From Chitinophagaceae bacterium (lineage in GTDB: Bacteria; Bacteroidota; Bacteroidia; Chitinophagales; Chitinophagaceae): a stretch of DNA of 64,000 nt. The DNA lies in assembly GCA_024103425.1 (NCBI GenBank), contig JAGFIS010000025.1, positions 1 through 64,000 on the forward strand, given 5' to 3'. The notes beneath the pieces were generated by a model, which did not search any database, was not told the DNA's origin, and saw only the letters and a program-made list of their open reading frames with translations. This document shows positions 1 through 8,596 of this stretch, piece after piece (the stretch's first letter is position 1; the number at the start of each line of letters is the position of its first letter). The translations under genes and the position numbers were made by a program.

Positions 1-33
1 TCCGAGTTGAGTTGAGAATAATTTTTAGTCATT

Positions 34-107
34 GCAACACAAAAATCTGTTTTTCAGCTTAACCGTATGGGCGGGGTACCCCGCCCATACGGTTAAACAG
101 GTGTTGC
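34..107. repeat. Perfect 38-nt palindrome inside a longer interrupted inverted repeat
   Basis: Positions 59-96 are a perfect palindrome; each 19-nt arm reads TTAACCGTATGGGCGGGGT, with no spacer. The flanks continue the symmetry with interruptions: GCAACAC (34-40) and CTGTTT match AAACAG and GTGTTGC (101-107). Neither strand has a T-tract after the hairpin, so it is not an ordinary intrinsic terminator. Its GC-rich core contrasts with AT-rich surroundings. A mobile-element end, a MITE/REP-like relic or a protein-binding cruciform are all possible. I cannot choose between them. Confidence 0.9.
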
Positions 108-249
108 ACTTGATACTTGAACTTAAGCGGCTTTCTGTTCTATTGAATTTCTTCTTTTGGCAAAATTTTTTCAATTTCTGTAAGCCGCGCCCCCGTTGCA
201 TTTGGAGCTGGTACGATATCTTTTTAGAGAAGTAATTTTGTGCAGGCAC

Positions 250-281
250 TTGGAAATACAAAAAACTTTTTATTAAATTTG
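250..281 (+). promoter_or_regulatory. Bacteroidota promoter for the metB riboswitch leader
   Basis: TTG at 250-252 and TAAATTTG at 274-281 match the Bacteroidota -33/-7 pattern with 21 nt between them. The predicted transcription start (about 286-290) lies just before the SAM riboswitch at 302. The same TAAATTTGCA string occurs before tRNA-Pro and tRNA-Leu in this window. Confidence 0.75.
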
Positions 282-301
282 CACCCAGTTCTTTAAAAAT
301 A

Positions 302-413
302 CTTATCAAGAAAGGCAGAGGGACATGGCCCGATGAAGCCTTAGCAACCGGATTTTCGTAAGAAAAATCAACGGTGCTAACTCCTGCCCTGCGAAAAAGC
401 AGGGAGAGATAAG
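302..413 (+). ncRNA. SAM-I (S-box) riboswitch
   Basis: The conserved S-box core is visible: CTTATCAAGA at the start, then AGAGGGA, TGGCCCGATGAAGCC, GCAACC and GGTGCTAA, closing with GATAAG. CTTATC (302-307) and GATAAG (408-413) form the P1 helix. It lies 5' of methionine biosynthesis genes, as expected for an S-box. Binding of S-adenosylmethionine should favour the downstream terminator and lower metB-hom expression. GACAGA at 413-418 can pair with TCTGTC in the terminator loop (482-487), a possible antiterminator contact (inference). Confidence 0.93.
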
Positions 414-470
414 ACAGATTTTAGGTTTTGATTTAATACAAGACTCCAATAGACGGAGATTAAAATATTA

Positions 471-501
471 ACTCACCTGATTCTGTCGGGTGAGTTTTTT
501 T
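471..501 (+). terminator. Riboswitch-controlled intrinsic terminator
   Basis: ACTCACC (471-477) pairs with GGTGAGT (489-495) around an 11-nt loop and is followed by a run of T. It sits between the SAM-I aptamer and metB, so it is the likely expression platform. Confidence 0.85.
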
Positions 502-554
502 ATGCACTTAAGTGTGCTAAAAACTCTTCCCGGCTCGGTTTCTACGCTTTTTGA

Positions 555-611
555 ATGATGAGTATGAACATTATTAATCATTTAAAAACAATTAAAAAAC
601 AGAAACAATGA
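555..611 (+). CDS. Possible Met-rich leader peptide (18 aa) overlapping the metB start
   Basis: An 18-codon ORF encodes MMSMNIINHLKTIKKQKQ. Three of its first four codons are Met. It lies after the riboswitch terminator, and its TGA stop overlaps the metB ATG as ATGA (608-611). That arrangement suggests translational coupling and possibly a second, Met-tRNA-sensitive control layer. The AT-rich context means a chance ORF cannot be excluded. I know of no described family for it. Confidence 0.4.
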   Translation: MMSMNIINHLKTIKKQKQ

Positions 612-1780
612 GCCGCGTAACTGACTTATTACACAGCATTCCATCCGATCCACTCACCGGCGCTATATCTGTGCCTATTTACCAGACTTCTACCTATGTG
701 CAGGAAGCACCCGGCGTGCATAAGGGATTTGACTATTCGAGAACAAATAATCCCACCAGAGCAACCCTGGAGAAGTTGATTGCCGGATTGGAACACGGAG
801 AATCTGCGGCAGCCTTTTCAAGTGGCCTCGCAGCAATTGATGCGGTTGTGAAGCTGTTAAAGTCGGGTGACGAAGTACTGGCTGTGGATGATATCTACGG
901 AGGAGCGTTCAGGCTTTACACCCATATCTACGAAAAATTTGGAGTTAAAGTGAATTATGTTGACACATCAGACATTGCCAATGTTGTGGAAGCTGTTACT
1001 CCGGCCACCAAGCTCATCTGGTTAGAAACACCAACTAACCCTACACTCAAGATTTCGGATATTGAAGCCATCGCAAGAATAGCGAAGGCTAACGGCGCAC
1101 TGTTTTGTGTGGATAATACCTTCGCTTCACCGGTATTACAAAATCCGCTTTTGCTGGACGCAGATATTGTTGTACACAGTGCTACAAAGTACCTGGCCGG
1201 GCACAGCGATCTGATTGCCGGTATAGTAGTGTGTAAGACAAAAGAACTGGGCGATCGCATAAAGTTTATCCAAAATGCAACGGGCGCCATTCTAGGTCCA
1301 TTTGACAGCTGGCTGGTGATTCGCGGATTGGAAACTCTTCACTTGCGTGTTCATCAGCATTGTCGAAATGCGCAAAAAGTAGCCGAATATTTAGAACAGC
1401 ATCCGGGAGTGAAAAAAGTATTCTACCCGGGCTTACCTTCGCACACCAATCACGAAGTAGCAAAGAGGCAATCTAAAGGATTCGGCGGAGTGGTTTCGTT
1501 TGTGCTGGAAGAAGAAATGATTGAAGCTGCAAAACAATTTGTAACCTCAACTCAATATTTCAAACTGGCCGAGAGCCTTGGTGGTGTGAAAAGCCTGCTC
1601 TGTCATCCTGCTGAGATGACACACAAATCAATCCCTGCCGAAGTGAGAAGAGCGTCAGGTGTGAGTGATGGATTAATCCGCCTTTCAGTTGGGCTTGAAG
1701 AAGCTGAAGACTTGATTAAAGATTTGGAACAGGCACTCGAAAAAGTAACAATAAAACAATCGTTAGCTGTAAACGCATAA
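608..1780 (+). CDS. metB: Cystathionine gamma-synthase / gamma-lyase family PLP enzyme
   Basis: 390 aa, full length for the Cys/Met-metabolism PLP family (fold type I). The PLP lysine is K194 in SATKYLAGHSD; DYSRTNNPTR (42-51) carries the Tyr-Arg that contact PLP phosphate of the neighbouring subunit; ESLGGVKSL lies near the C terminus. The enzyme would replace the acyl group of O-acyl-homoserine with cysteine to give cystathionine. Sequence alone does not separate synthase from lyase. The SAM riboswitch upstream and hom 10 nt downstream favour the biosynthetic (synthase) role. The start is the ATG overlapping the leader-peptide stop; there is no Shine-Dalgarno, which is normal in this phylum. 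Confidence 0.88.
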   Translation: MSRVTDLLHSIPSDPLTGAISVPIYQTSTYVQEAPGVHKGFDYSRTNNPTRATLEKLIAGLEHGESAAAFSSGLAAIDAVVKLLKSGDEVLAVDDIYGGAFRLYTHIYEKFGVKVNYVDTSDIANVVEAVTPATKLIWLETPTNPTLKISDIEAIARIAKANGALFCVDNTFASPVLQNPLLLDADIVVHSATKYLAGHSDLIAGIVVCKTKELGDRIKFIQNATGAILGPFDSWLVIRGLETLHLRVHQHCRNAQKVAEYLEQHPGVKKVFYPGLPSHTNHEVAKRQSKGFGGVVSFVLEEEMIEAAKQFVTSTQYFKLAESLGGVKSLLCHPAEMTHKSIPAEVRRASGVSDGLIRLSVGLEEAEDLIKDLEQALEKVTIKQSLAVNA

Positions 1781-1790
1781 TTAAACAAAA

Positions 1791-3053
1791 ATGGGAACTG
1801 ACAAAAAACTAGTACTTGGTTTATTCGGATTCGGAGTAGTGGGCGAGGGCGTATATACCGTGTTGGGGCAGACTCCTTCACTCAAGTCCTCTGTCAAAAA
1901 AGTATGTATCAAGAATATCGGGAAACAGAGAAATGCCCCGAAAGAATTATTTACCGATCAGGCAGAGGTGCTGCTGAATGATCCTGAAATCAATGTAATA
2001 GTTGAGATGATAGACGATGCCGATGCGGCATTTCAAATAGTTTCCACCGCCATGAATAACGGCAAGCATGTGGTAAGTGCAAGCAAGAAAATGATTGCCG
2101 AACACATGGCCGAATTACTAGAACTACAAAAGAAGAATAAGGTATCCTTTCTATACGAAGCTGCCTGCTGTGCTTCTATTCCTGTAATACGAAATCTGGA
2201 GGAGTATTATGACAATGACCTCTTACACTCTATCTCTGCAGTCGTCAACGGATCTACTAATTTTATTCTTACAAAGATTTTTCAAGAGAAATTACCGTTT
2301 AAAGACGCACTCCTCCAGGCACAGCAGTTAGGTTTTGCCGAGAGCAATCCCACGCTGGATGTTGAAGGGTGGGATGCTTTGAATAAGTGGTCTTTCCTTC
2401 TGACACACGCCTATGGAATCATTCCGGGTAAAGAACGGCTGGTGTTTACAGGGATTCAGAATGTAGATAAGCTGGATGCTGAATTTGCTGCTAAAAAAGA
2501 TTGCGTAATCAGACTTACTGCTTTTGCTAAAAAGCTCAATAACGGTAAAGTGGCAGCATTTGTGTTGCCTAAATTCGTAAAGCAGGATGATCTGCTGGCG
2601 TTTGTGAAGAATGAATATAATGGGGTTGTAATTGAGAGCTCCTTTGCCGATAAACAATTCTTCTACGGAAAAGGTGCAGGAAGCTTGCCTACGGCCTCAG
2701 CAGTGCTGAGTGATATATCTGCCCTCCGTTATGATTATAAGTACGAGTACAAAAAGCTATACCACCACGAGCCGGGTGAGTTAACGAACGATTTTTACCT
2801 CAAAGTTTATATCGGCTTTACTGATTGGAGGCATGTGGTAAAAGAGGATTTTGAGAGTATAGAAGAGTGGCACTCTAACGACAAGGTCAATTACTTTGTC
2901 GGAGTCATCCATTTTGATAAACTTAGAAAATCAACCTGGTGGAAAGAGAATGGCGTCAGCCTGATTGTAGATGCCGACCCTTTAATTGAATCTTTGGATG
3001 TTATCCATATGAAGAAGCGCAGCCTCGAGCTGGCCGGATTTAACGGAGATTAA
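1791..3053 (+). CDS. hom: Homoserine dehydrogenase
   Basis: 420 aa. The N-terminal Rossmann motif GFGVVG is at residues 13-18, and the family signature DVEGWDALNK holds the catalytic Asp/Lys region. The enzyme reduces aspartate semialdehyde to homoserine, supplying the acyl-homoserine pathway that metB uses. It lies 10 nt after metB and so shares its SAM-riboswitch control. The last ~110 residues do not look like the ACT regulatory domain of B. subtilis-type Hom and appear lineage-specific, so threonine feedback may work differently. No aspartokinase fusion is present. Confidence 0.88.
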   Translation: MGTDKKLVLGLFGFGVVGEGVYTVLGQTPSLKSSVKKVCIKNIGKQRNAPKELFTDQAEVLLNDPEINVIVEMIDDADAAFQIVSTAMNNGKHVVSASKKMIAEHMAELLELQKKNKVSFLYEAACCASIPVIRNLEEYYDNDLLHSISAVVNGSTNFILTKIFQEKLPFKDALLQAQQLGFAESNPTLDVEGWDALNKWSFLLTHAYGIIPGKERLVFTGIQNVDKLDAEFAAKKDCVIRLTAFAKKLNNGKVAAFVLPKFVKQDDLLAFVKNEYNGVVIESSFADKQFFYGKGAGSLPTASAVLSDISALRYDYKYEYKKLYHHEPGELTNDFYLKVYIGFTDWRHVVKEDFESIEEWHSNDKVNYFVGVIHFDKLRKSTWWKENGVSLIVDADPLIESLDVIHMKKRSLELAGFNGD

Positions 3054-3366
3054 TCCGTATTGAATCTGGTTTTTTGTTGAGTTGAATCCGGGGTGCTTTT
3101 TCTTATTGATGGTAATCCTGCTATCCTTTATACCGGATTGAACCTTAAATAGTTCTGTCAAACTGCAGTAAGCAGAACTGTTTATCCGTACCTGCAGCTG
3201 TCTTTTCAGTCGAGTTGCCGGAGCCATCCATTTTATCCCTTATAAGACCAGCAGACGAATACAAGCTTGCAGAATCTTGTGATAGCAAGAGAAGCGCTGT
3301 ATACTGCATCCGGATTCTATTCGAAATACCTAAATATCATTTTTTAATTTTTTAAAACCCTGAATT
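3054..3366. other. 313-nt intergenic region, no convincing gene
   Basis: Between hom and the MoxR cluster. The DNA is not as AT-rich as a typical spacer here. Two short minus-strand frames cross it: one ends in hom (2982-3227), and the other could encode about 54 residues. Neither has a recognisable domain. The 3' part (3335-3366) is strongly A/T and could hold the promoter of the next gene, but no clear TANNTTTG box is seen. Confidence 0.5.
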
Positions 3367-4368
3367 ATGACTTCAAAAGAGTTGAAAGAATTTTTGGCGT
3401 TCACAATCGAAAACAAAATTCCTGTGCTCATCAAAGGAGCTCCGGGAATCGGCAAGTCTGATATTGTCACTCAGGCCGCAAAAGACGCAGGGGCAGAATT
3501 GATTATCTCACATCCGGTAGTGAGCGATCCCACCGATTACAAAGGGTTGCCGGTGGTGATTGATGGCAGGGCTGATTTTTTACCCTTCGGGGATCTCAGA
3601 TTACTGATTGAAGCAAAGGAAAAGACTGTGGTATTTCTCGATGATCTGGGACAGGCACCTCAGTCTGTCCAGGCTGCCTGTATGCAGTTGGTATTGGCAA
3701 GGCAGATCAACGGGAAGAAAATTTCCGATGAAGTAGTGTTTGTTGCAGCAACCAACAGGCAACGGGATATGGCAGGTGTTTCGGGAATTCTCGCTCCATT
3801 GAAAAGCCGTTTTGGTTCTATTGTAGAGTTGAACGTAAGTGTGGATGAGTGGTGCGAATGGGCTTTGTTGAATAACATGCCGGCAGAGTTGATAGGTTTT
3901 ATTCGCTATCGCCCGGATTTGTTGAATGACGAAACAAAGACCCGTGAAATTGAAAACCTGCCATCTCCGCGTACGGTGGCCAGTGTCGGAAAAATGCTGG
4001 CATTAGGAATTCCTAAATCTTTAGAGTACGAAGCTGTTAAAGGTGCCGTGGGTGAAGGGTTTGCAGTTGAATTTCAGGCTTATCTGGAACTCTGTAGAGA
4101 GTTGGTGACAGTTGAGGAAATTATTGATAATCCTGATGAGGTAGAAATTCCGGCGAATCCATCTGTCCTGTACGCTTTAACAACTGCAATTTCTGCCAAC
4201 ATGGTTAATGGCAACGTAAATCCGTTGATGAGATTTTTGAAGAGGTTGCCGATAGAGATGCAGGTGGTTGCGGTTAAAGATGCTGTCATCCGTCATCGCG
4301 ATACTTTTATTAAAGAAGCTGCATACAGAGAGTGGGCTATTAAAAATCAAAAAATGGTACTTGCTTAA
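3367..4368 (+). CDS. MoxR-like AAA+ ATPase of the DUF2201-associated type
   Basis: 333 aa. The Walker A motif GAPGIGKS is at residues 24-31, the Walker B-type VVFLDDLGQAP near 90-100, and sensor-1 ATNRQ further on. The loop SDPTDYKGLP is typical of MoxR-like proteins paired with DUF2201 proteins. MoxR proteins act as ATP-driven remodelling chaperones, usually with a VWA partner encoded next door; here that is the gene 11 nt downstream. The substrate is unknown. It is clearly distinct from the second MoxR at 14062, which belongs to the Bat operon. Confidence 0.85.
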   Translation: MTSKELKEFLAFTIENKIPVLIKGAPGIGKSDIVTQAAKDAGAELIISHPVVSDPTDYKGLPVVIDGRADFLPFGDLRLLIEAKEKTVVFLDDLGQAPQSVQAACMQLVLARQINGKKISDEVVFVAATNRQRDMAGVSGILAPLKSRFGSIVELNVSVDEWCEWALLNNMPAELIGFIRYRPDLLNDETKTREIENLPSPRTVASVGKMLALGIPKSLEYEAVKGAVGEGFAVEFQAYLELCRELVTVEEIIDNPDEVEIPANPSVLYALTTAISANMVNGNVNPLMRFLKRLPIEMQVVAVKDAVIRHRDTFIKEAAYREWAIKNQKMVLA

Positions 4369-4379
4369 ACTTGAAAATT

Positions 4380-5555
4380 ATGAGTGAAATTTTAGATAAG
4401 GCTAAAGTCAAAATAGTGTTGCAGCATCCTTTTTATGCATCATTAATGATGGGTTTGAGCTTTAAAGAGAATAAGAGTATAAAGACGGCTTGCACTGACG
4501 GTGTTTCTCTGGAGTATAACCCCTCCTTCATTGCCTCACTTACTGTAAATGAGTGTGTTGGTTTGATCATCCATGAAATGATGCATATCTACCTGCTGCA
4601 TCATACGAGAATAGGCGCAAGAGATCATTTTCTGTGGAATGTCGCCGGAGACTTTGTGATCAATTTATTAATCAGGGATGCAGGTATCCATCTGCCTGAA
4701 AACGGACTGATAAGTGAGGAGTTCAGAAATATGAGTACCGAACAGGTTTATGAACTACTGCGGGAGAGAGTGAAAGTTATAGATCTTAAAGCAGGTGGAA
4801 AGGGCAACAATGGGCGAGGTTTGAGAATTGAGGATGAATCGGGGAAGAGTATTGAGTTAGGAGTTGCAGAAGAATGGGGTGAGGTGAAGGCTCCTGAGGT
4901 TACAAGAGAACAACTGCAGCGGGTTGAGGCAGAGACGAAACACCGGATTGCCTTGGCTGCTCAAACAGCCAAACGCCAGGGTAAATTACCCGGCGAGGTA
5001 GAGAGACTCCTGAATGGTATTCTTGAGCCTGTAGTTAACTGGAGAGAAGTATTGGCTTCGTTTATCGTGGAGAAAACACGTGACGATTATTCGTTCAATA
5101 AGATAAACAAGAGATATGTGCATACCGGGGTTCATTTGCCCGGTTTATACAGTGAAACACTGGGTGAAGTGGTTTTGGTAGTAGATACTTCGGGAAGTAT
5201 GAGTGAAGAGTTACTGAAGGGAGTTGGTGCGGAACTTATTTCCATTACAGAGACATTCAATAAAGGATTCACGGTGATTTATTGTGATACCAAAGTTGCA
5301 GGAGTTCAGGAGATAGAACCTTTCACAGACGAAAAACTAAAACCGGTAGGAGGAGGGGGTACTTCATTCGTAGCGCCTTTCAGATACATGGAGGAAAATG
5401 GAATGGAACCCAAGTGTGTAATTTATTTTACCGATGGGTACTGCTATGATTTTCCCCCTGCTCCGGCCTATAGCGTGTTGTGGACAGTTTATAATAATGA
5501 TTCTTTTATACCTCCTTTTGGAGAAGTTGTTAAAATAAAAAATGAAATATGGTAA
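4380..5555 (+). CDS. DUF2201 protein: HEMMH metallopeptidase-like domain plus VWA-like domain
   Basis: 391 aa from the ATG at 4380; an in-frame TTG lies three codons upstream. The N-terminal half holds a zinc-protease motif HEMMH (residues 65-69), then HH and the family-typical WNVAGDFVIN. The C-terminal half is VWA-like with a MIDAS DTSGS at 269-273. This is the usual partner of the upstream MoxR ATPase: the VWA part is expected to bind a metal-dependent partner and the ATPase to drive remodelling or proteolytic activation. No signal peptide, so cytoplasmic. Its stop overlaps the next start (ATGGTAA at 5549-5555), implying translational coupling. Confidence 0.8.
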   Translation: MSEILDKAKVKIVLQHPFYASLMMGLSFKENKSIKTACTDGVSLEYNPSFIASLTVNECVGLIIHEMMHIYLLHHTRIGARDHFLWNVAGDFVINLLIRDAGIHLPENGLISEEFRNMSTEQVYELLRERVKVIDLKAGGKGNNGRGLRIEDESGKSIELGVAEEWGEVKAPEVTREQLQRVEAETKHRIALAAQTAKRQGKLPGEVERLLNGILEPVVNWREVLASFIVEKTRDDYSFNKINKRYVHTGVHLPGLYSETLGEVVLVVDTSGSMSEELLKGVGAELISITETFNKGFTVIYCDTKVAGVQEIEPFTDEKLKPVGGGGTSFVAPFRYMEENGMEPKCVIYFTDGYCYDFPPAPAYSVLWTVYNNDSFIPPFGEVVKIKNEIW

Positions 5556-6073
5556 AAACTCAAAAACCATGGGACCGGGACAGAGATAATTATCGTTATG
5601 AATTTGCAATTGTAACGGATAAGGAGGTAAACGGTAATACCGGATACAAACCTGTATGCGTAAAGTATGTTAATGATGTTAAATCATCATCGAAAAGAAT
5701 AATAGAAGTTCATGGAAAATATATATTGATTGAAAGAAGTTTTTCTGCTCCCCTGTCGAAAGAGGACTGCGAAAGGATAATTGAAGGGTTCAAGTCTCAG
5801 CCTGCCAATCACAGGTTAGGTGAAGTTTTGGTACAGGATCAGGAGTTCAGAGGTTTGGTGCAGGAGGCATACAAAAAGATTGGCGATCACAGTTTTAACG
5901 AAACTCTTCTCGCACTCAAAAGTTGTTATGAGACCTTGAGTAATTATTTTTTTGATGAACTGCCGGCCAAAGAAGTACAGGATGCCCGGAGTCTAATTGA
6001 CTTCTGTACAAAATTGTCTCAAGAATTTAAGAATGAAAAGCGCGTGGTAGAAGGGTTTTTATATTTCAAATAA
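5549..6073 (+). CDS. Hypothetical protein, third member of the MoxR/VWA cluster
   Basis: 174 aa, not recognised. No signal peptide or membrane segment; mixed charged sequence with a basic/tyrosine-rich start and a predicted helical C-terminal half. The ATG overlaps the stop of the DUF2201 gene, which makes it a real, coupled gene of this operon. A role as substrate, adaptor or regulator of the MoxR-VWA pair is inference from context only. Confidence 0.7.
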   Translation: MVKTQKPWDRDRDNYRYEFAIVTDKEVNGNTGYKPVCVKYVNDVKSSSKRIIEVHGKYILIERSFSAPLSKEDCERIIEGFKSQPANHRLGEVLVQDQEFRGLVQEAYKKIGDHSFNETLLALKSCYETLSNYFFDELPAKEVQDARSLIDFCTKLSQEFKNEKRVVEGFLYFK

Positions 6074-6080
6074 TAATTTT

Positions 6081-6863
6081 ATGAATGTTCTTCAGGTATT
6101 TTTGCAAATACATGGAGCCAGTACTTATCTGGCTGCTTCAGCAGAGAAGTTTTCTTCAATTGAAGAGATGGTTGCCGGACTGGAAAGTGGAGAGTTGTTA
6201 GAGGAACTTGCGGTTTTAATCGGGGTTCCACTTCGTAAACTCGTTCTGGCTCGGGCGGAATGTGCAAAGCTGGTAATTGATCTTACCGAAAATGAAGACA
6301 TAAAACAAACTATAATTCTGGCTGAAAAGTTTGGAAGGGAAGAGGAGGGAGTTGCCCTCGATGATCTAAAAGAAGCTACAAAACGGATGCGAGAATTAGC
6401 GAGGCAGCTCATAAGAAATTTAGAATCTCCCCTTAGTAAAGAGTATGAAAGGTGGTGTAATCCATGGCAGGGTAAATATGCCTCGCTCTTCGGGGGGGAA
6501 AAAGATTACAGGGAGGATTATTCCAAAAGTATCAAAGATCATGTGGAAATTCTGGTGAGTAGGGTAGCATGGTCAGCAGTGGAGACTGAGGTTAACAAAT
6601 TTGGCCTGAAGCCACGGACTAGTGCTGCGTTTTTCACCCGTCAAACGCTGTTTCATTTTATGAATGGTGTCGATCTCGCAATGACAGGAGTTATTGATTT
6701 TGAAAATAACGACGTATATAAAAAAGAAAACGAAAAAAGAATAGCAGATATTTATCGTGAAGTGTTGAAAGAAGAATTGATAAAAAGAGGGAATGAACTT
6801 TTTGAGCAAAGTAATCTATCCAACGATTACCCCGCCCAGTTCTCCCTGTCGAGGCTTCTGTAA
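6081..6863 (+). CDS. Hypothetical protein, fourth member of the MoxR/VWA cluster
   Basis: 260 aa, not recognised. It looks soluble and mostly helical, rich in Glu/Lys/Arg/Leu, with a central WCNPWQGKYASLFGG stretch. It starts 7 nt after the preceding stop, so it belongs to the same operon. Its last 12 codons (6827-6863) overlap the 3' end of the convergent yifB; the tail NYPAQ-like end may be a stop-loss extension. No function can be assigned from sequence. Confidence 0.7.
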   Translation: MNVLQVFLQIHGASTYLAASAEKFSSIEEMVAGLESGELLEELAVLIGVPLRKLVLARAECAKLVIDLTENEDIKQTIILAEKFGREEEGVALDDLKEATKRMRELARQLIRNLESPLSKEYERWCNPWQGKYASLFGGEKDYREDYSKSIKDHVEILVSRVAWSAVETEVNKFGLKPRTSAAFFTRQTLFHFMNGVDLAMTGVIDFENNDVYKKENEKRIADIYREVLKEELIKRGNELFEQSNLSNDYPAQFSLSRLL

Positions 6864-8368
6864 TGAATCGCTTCAGCAAGGTGCTCCGGTCTTATGTCCT
6901 TGCTGTTATCTAAATCAGCAATGGTGCGGCTTACTTTGAGTATCCGGTCGTAGGCTCTGGCAGAAAGGTTCAGCTTCTCCATTGCTGTTTTGAGCAGATT
7001 GGCTCCTGCAGTATTGATAACACAGACTTCTTTCAAAAGTTTGGATCCCATTTGCGCATTGGAGTAGATACCGGGATGCTCTGCAAACCTTTGAGCCTGG
7101 ATATCTCGTGCTGCGATAACACGAGCCCTGATGTCTGCACTTTTTTCCGCGACCCGTGAGGAACTGAGTTCGCTGAAAGGCACAGGAGTTACTTCTACAT
7201 GCAAATCGATTCTGTCGAGCAGCGGTCCGGAGATCTTGTTCAGATATTTTTGAACCGCGCCCGGTGCACATGTACATTCCTTCTCAGGATGATTGTAGTA
7301 TCCGCAGGGGCAGGGATTCATTGATGCTATCAGCATAAAGCTGGCAGGAAAGTCAAGCGCTACTTTGGCTCTTGAAATCGTCACCCTCCGCTCCTCCATT
7401 GGCTGACGCATTACCTCTAGTACCGTTCTTTTGAACTCGGGCAACTCGTCTAAAAATAAAACACCGTTATGCGCCAGCGATATCTCTCCCGGTTGTGGTA
7501 CACTACCTCCGCCGACGAGTGCTACATCAGAAATGGTATGATGTGGCGAACGGAAAGGACGTTTTGAAATGAGTGTCGCATTTTCAGGAAGTTTACCCGC
7601 TACGCTGTGAATCTTCGTTGTCTCCAAAGCTTCATGTAGCGTAATGGGTGGCAGAATGGTTGGAATCCTCTTGGCCAGCATGGTCTTTCCTGCACCGGGC
7701 GGACCAATAAGAATGGCATTGTGTCCTCCTGCCGCTGCGATTTCCAGCGCACGTTTGATATTCTCCTGGCCTTTTACTTCAGAAAAGTCTATGTCGTATT
7801 CATTTTGTGCCTGAGCAAACTCTTCCCGTGTGTTTACAATAACCTGTTCTAAAGCAGATTCGTCTTCAAGAAAATTGACCACTTCAGTAATATGGCTCGC
7901 CCCATAAACTTTCAACTGATTGACCATCGCGGCTTCTCTTGCATTCTCCTTCGGCACAATCAATCCTTTGAATCCTTCTTTTCTTGCCTGAATAGCAATA
8001 GGGAGAGCTCCCTTAATCGGTCGGATAATTCCATCCAGACTAAGTTCACCCATGATGACGTAATCCTTAAGTATGTCCGGATTGCTGATTTGATTGGTGG
8101 CTCCAATGATGCCGATAGCGATAGGAAGATCGAACGCAGTACCACTCTTACGGATATCCGCGGGTGCCATATTCACGATAATCTTCGTTCGCGGGAAGTA
8201 GAAGTTGTTCGATTTGATTGCCGATTGGATTCGTTCAGAACTCTCCTTGATGGCATTGTCCGCAAGGCCAACGATAATAAAGTGAGTGCCTGACACAACA
8301 TCTACCTCAAGTGTAATGGTAATAGCCTCAACACCGTACACTGCACTGCCGAATGTTTTCACGATCAT
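6827..8368 (-). CDS. comM: YifB/ComM family Mg-chelatase-like ATPase
   Basis: 513 aa, full length. It has an N-terminal ChlI/Lon-like fold, an AAA+ module with Walker A GPPGAGKTML, Walker B LFLDELPEF, and a family-typical Cys cluster NPCPCGYYNHPEKECTC, then a C-terminal helical domain. In Gammaproteobacteria the orthologue ComM is a hexameric branch-migration helicase that helps integrate transformed DNA; the role elsewhere is presumed similar. It stands alone on the minus strand, and its 3' end overlaps the convergent gene by 37 nt. Confidence 0.9.
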   Translation of the reverse strand: MIVKTFGSAVYGVEAITITLEVDVVSGTHFIIVGLADNAIKESSERIQSAIKSNNFYFPRTKIIVNMAPADIRKSGTAFDLPIAIGIIGATNQISNPDILKDYVIMGELSLDGIIRPIKGALPIAIQARKEGFKGLIVPKENAREAAMVNQLKVYGASHITEVVNFLEDESALEQVIVNTREEFAQAQNEYDIDFSEVKGQENIKRALEIAAAGGHNAILIGPPGAGKTMLAKRIPTILPPITLHEALETTKIHSVAGKLPENATLISKRPFRSPHHTISDVALVGGGSVPQPGEISLAHNGVLFLDELPEFKRTVLEVMRQPMEERRVTISRAKVALDFPASFMLIASMNPCPCGYYNHPEKECTCAPGAVQKYLNKISGPLLDRIDLHVEVTPVPFSELSSSRVAEKSADIRARVIAARDIQAQRFAEHPGIYSNAQMGSKLLKEVCVINTAGANLLKTAMEKLNLSARAYDRILKVSRTIADLDNSKDIRPEHLAEAIHYRSLDRENWAG

Positions 8369-8596
8369 GAGATGAAAATAAATAAAATAATCAGGATTAC
8401 AGTTAGAAGTGCTTGCAATGCGGCACAGAACCAGGCATTTCAGAAAGATGAACTATTACACCAAATTATTTACTCTCGTAATAAATTTATTATGGTTTCT
8501 CTTTCCGTTTAAAAAACTTTTTACCCTGTTTTTTAATTATTTGCTTATTTTTCCAAACCTTTAACAACTATTGTAAACCAAAAAATCAAGCCTTTT

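Noticed and set aside
25..309. Minus-strand ORF of 94 codons and plus-strand ORF of 67 codons (32-235) at the window start
   Set aside because: Both run through the palindrome and share the peptide it dictates in both directions; neither has a recognisable domain, and the longer one would cover the metB promoter.
2982..3227. Minus-strand ORF of 81 codons after hom
   Set aside because: It starts in spacer DNA and ends inside hom; no domain, low-complexity basic sequence.
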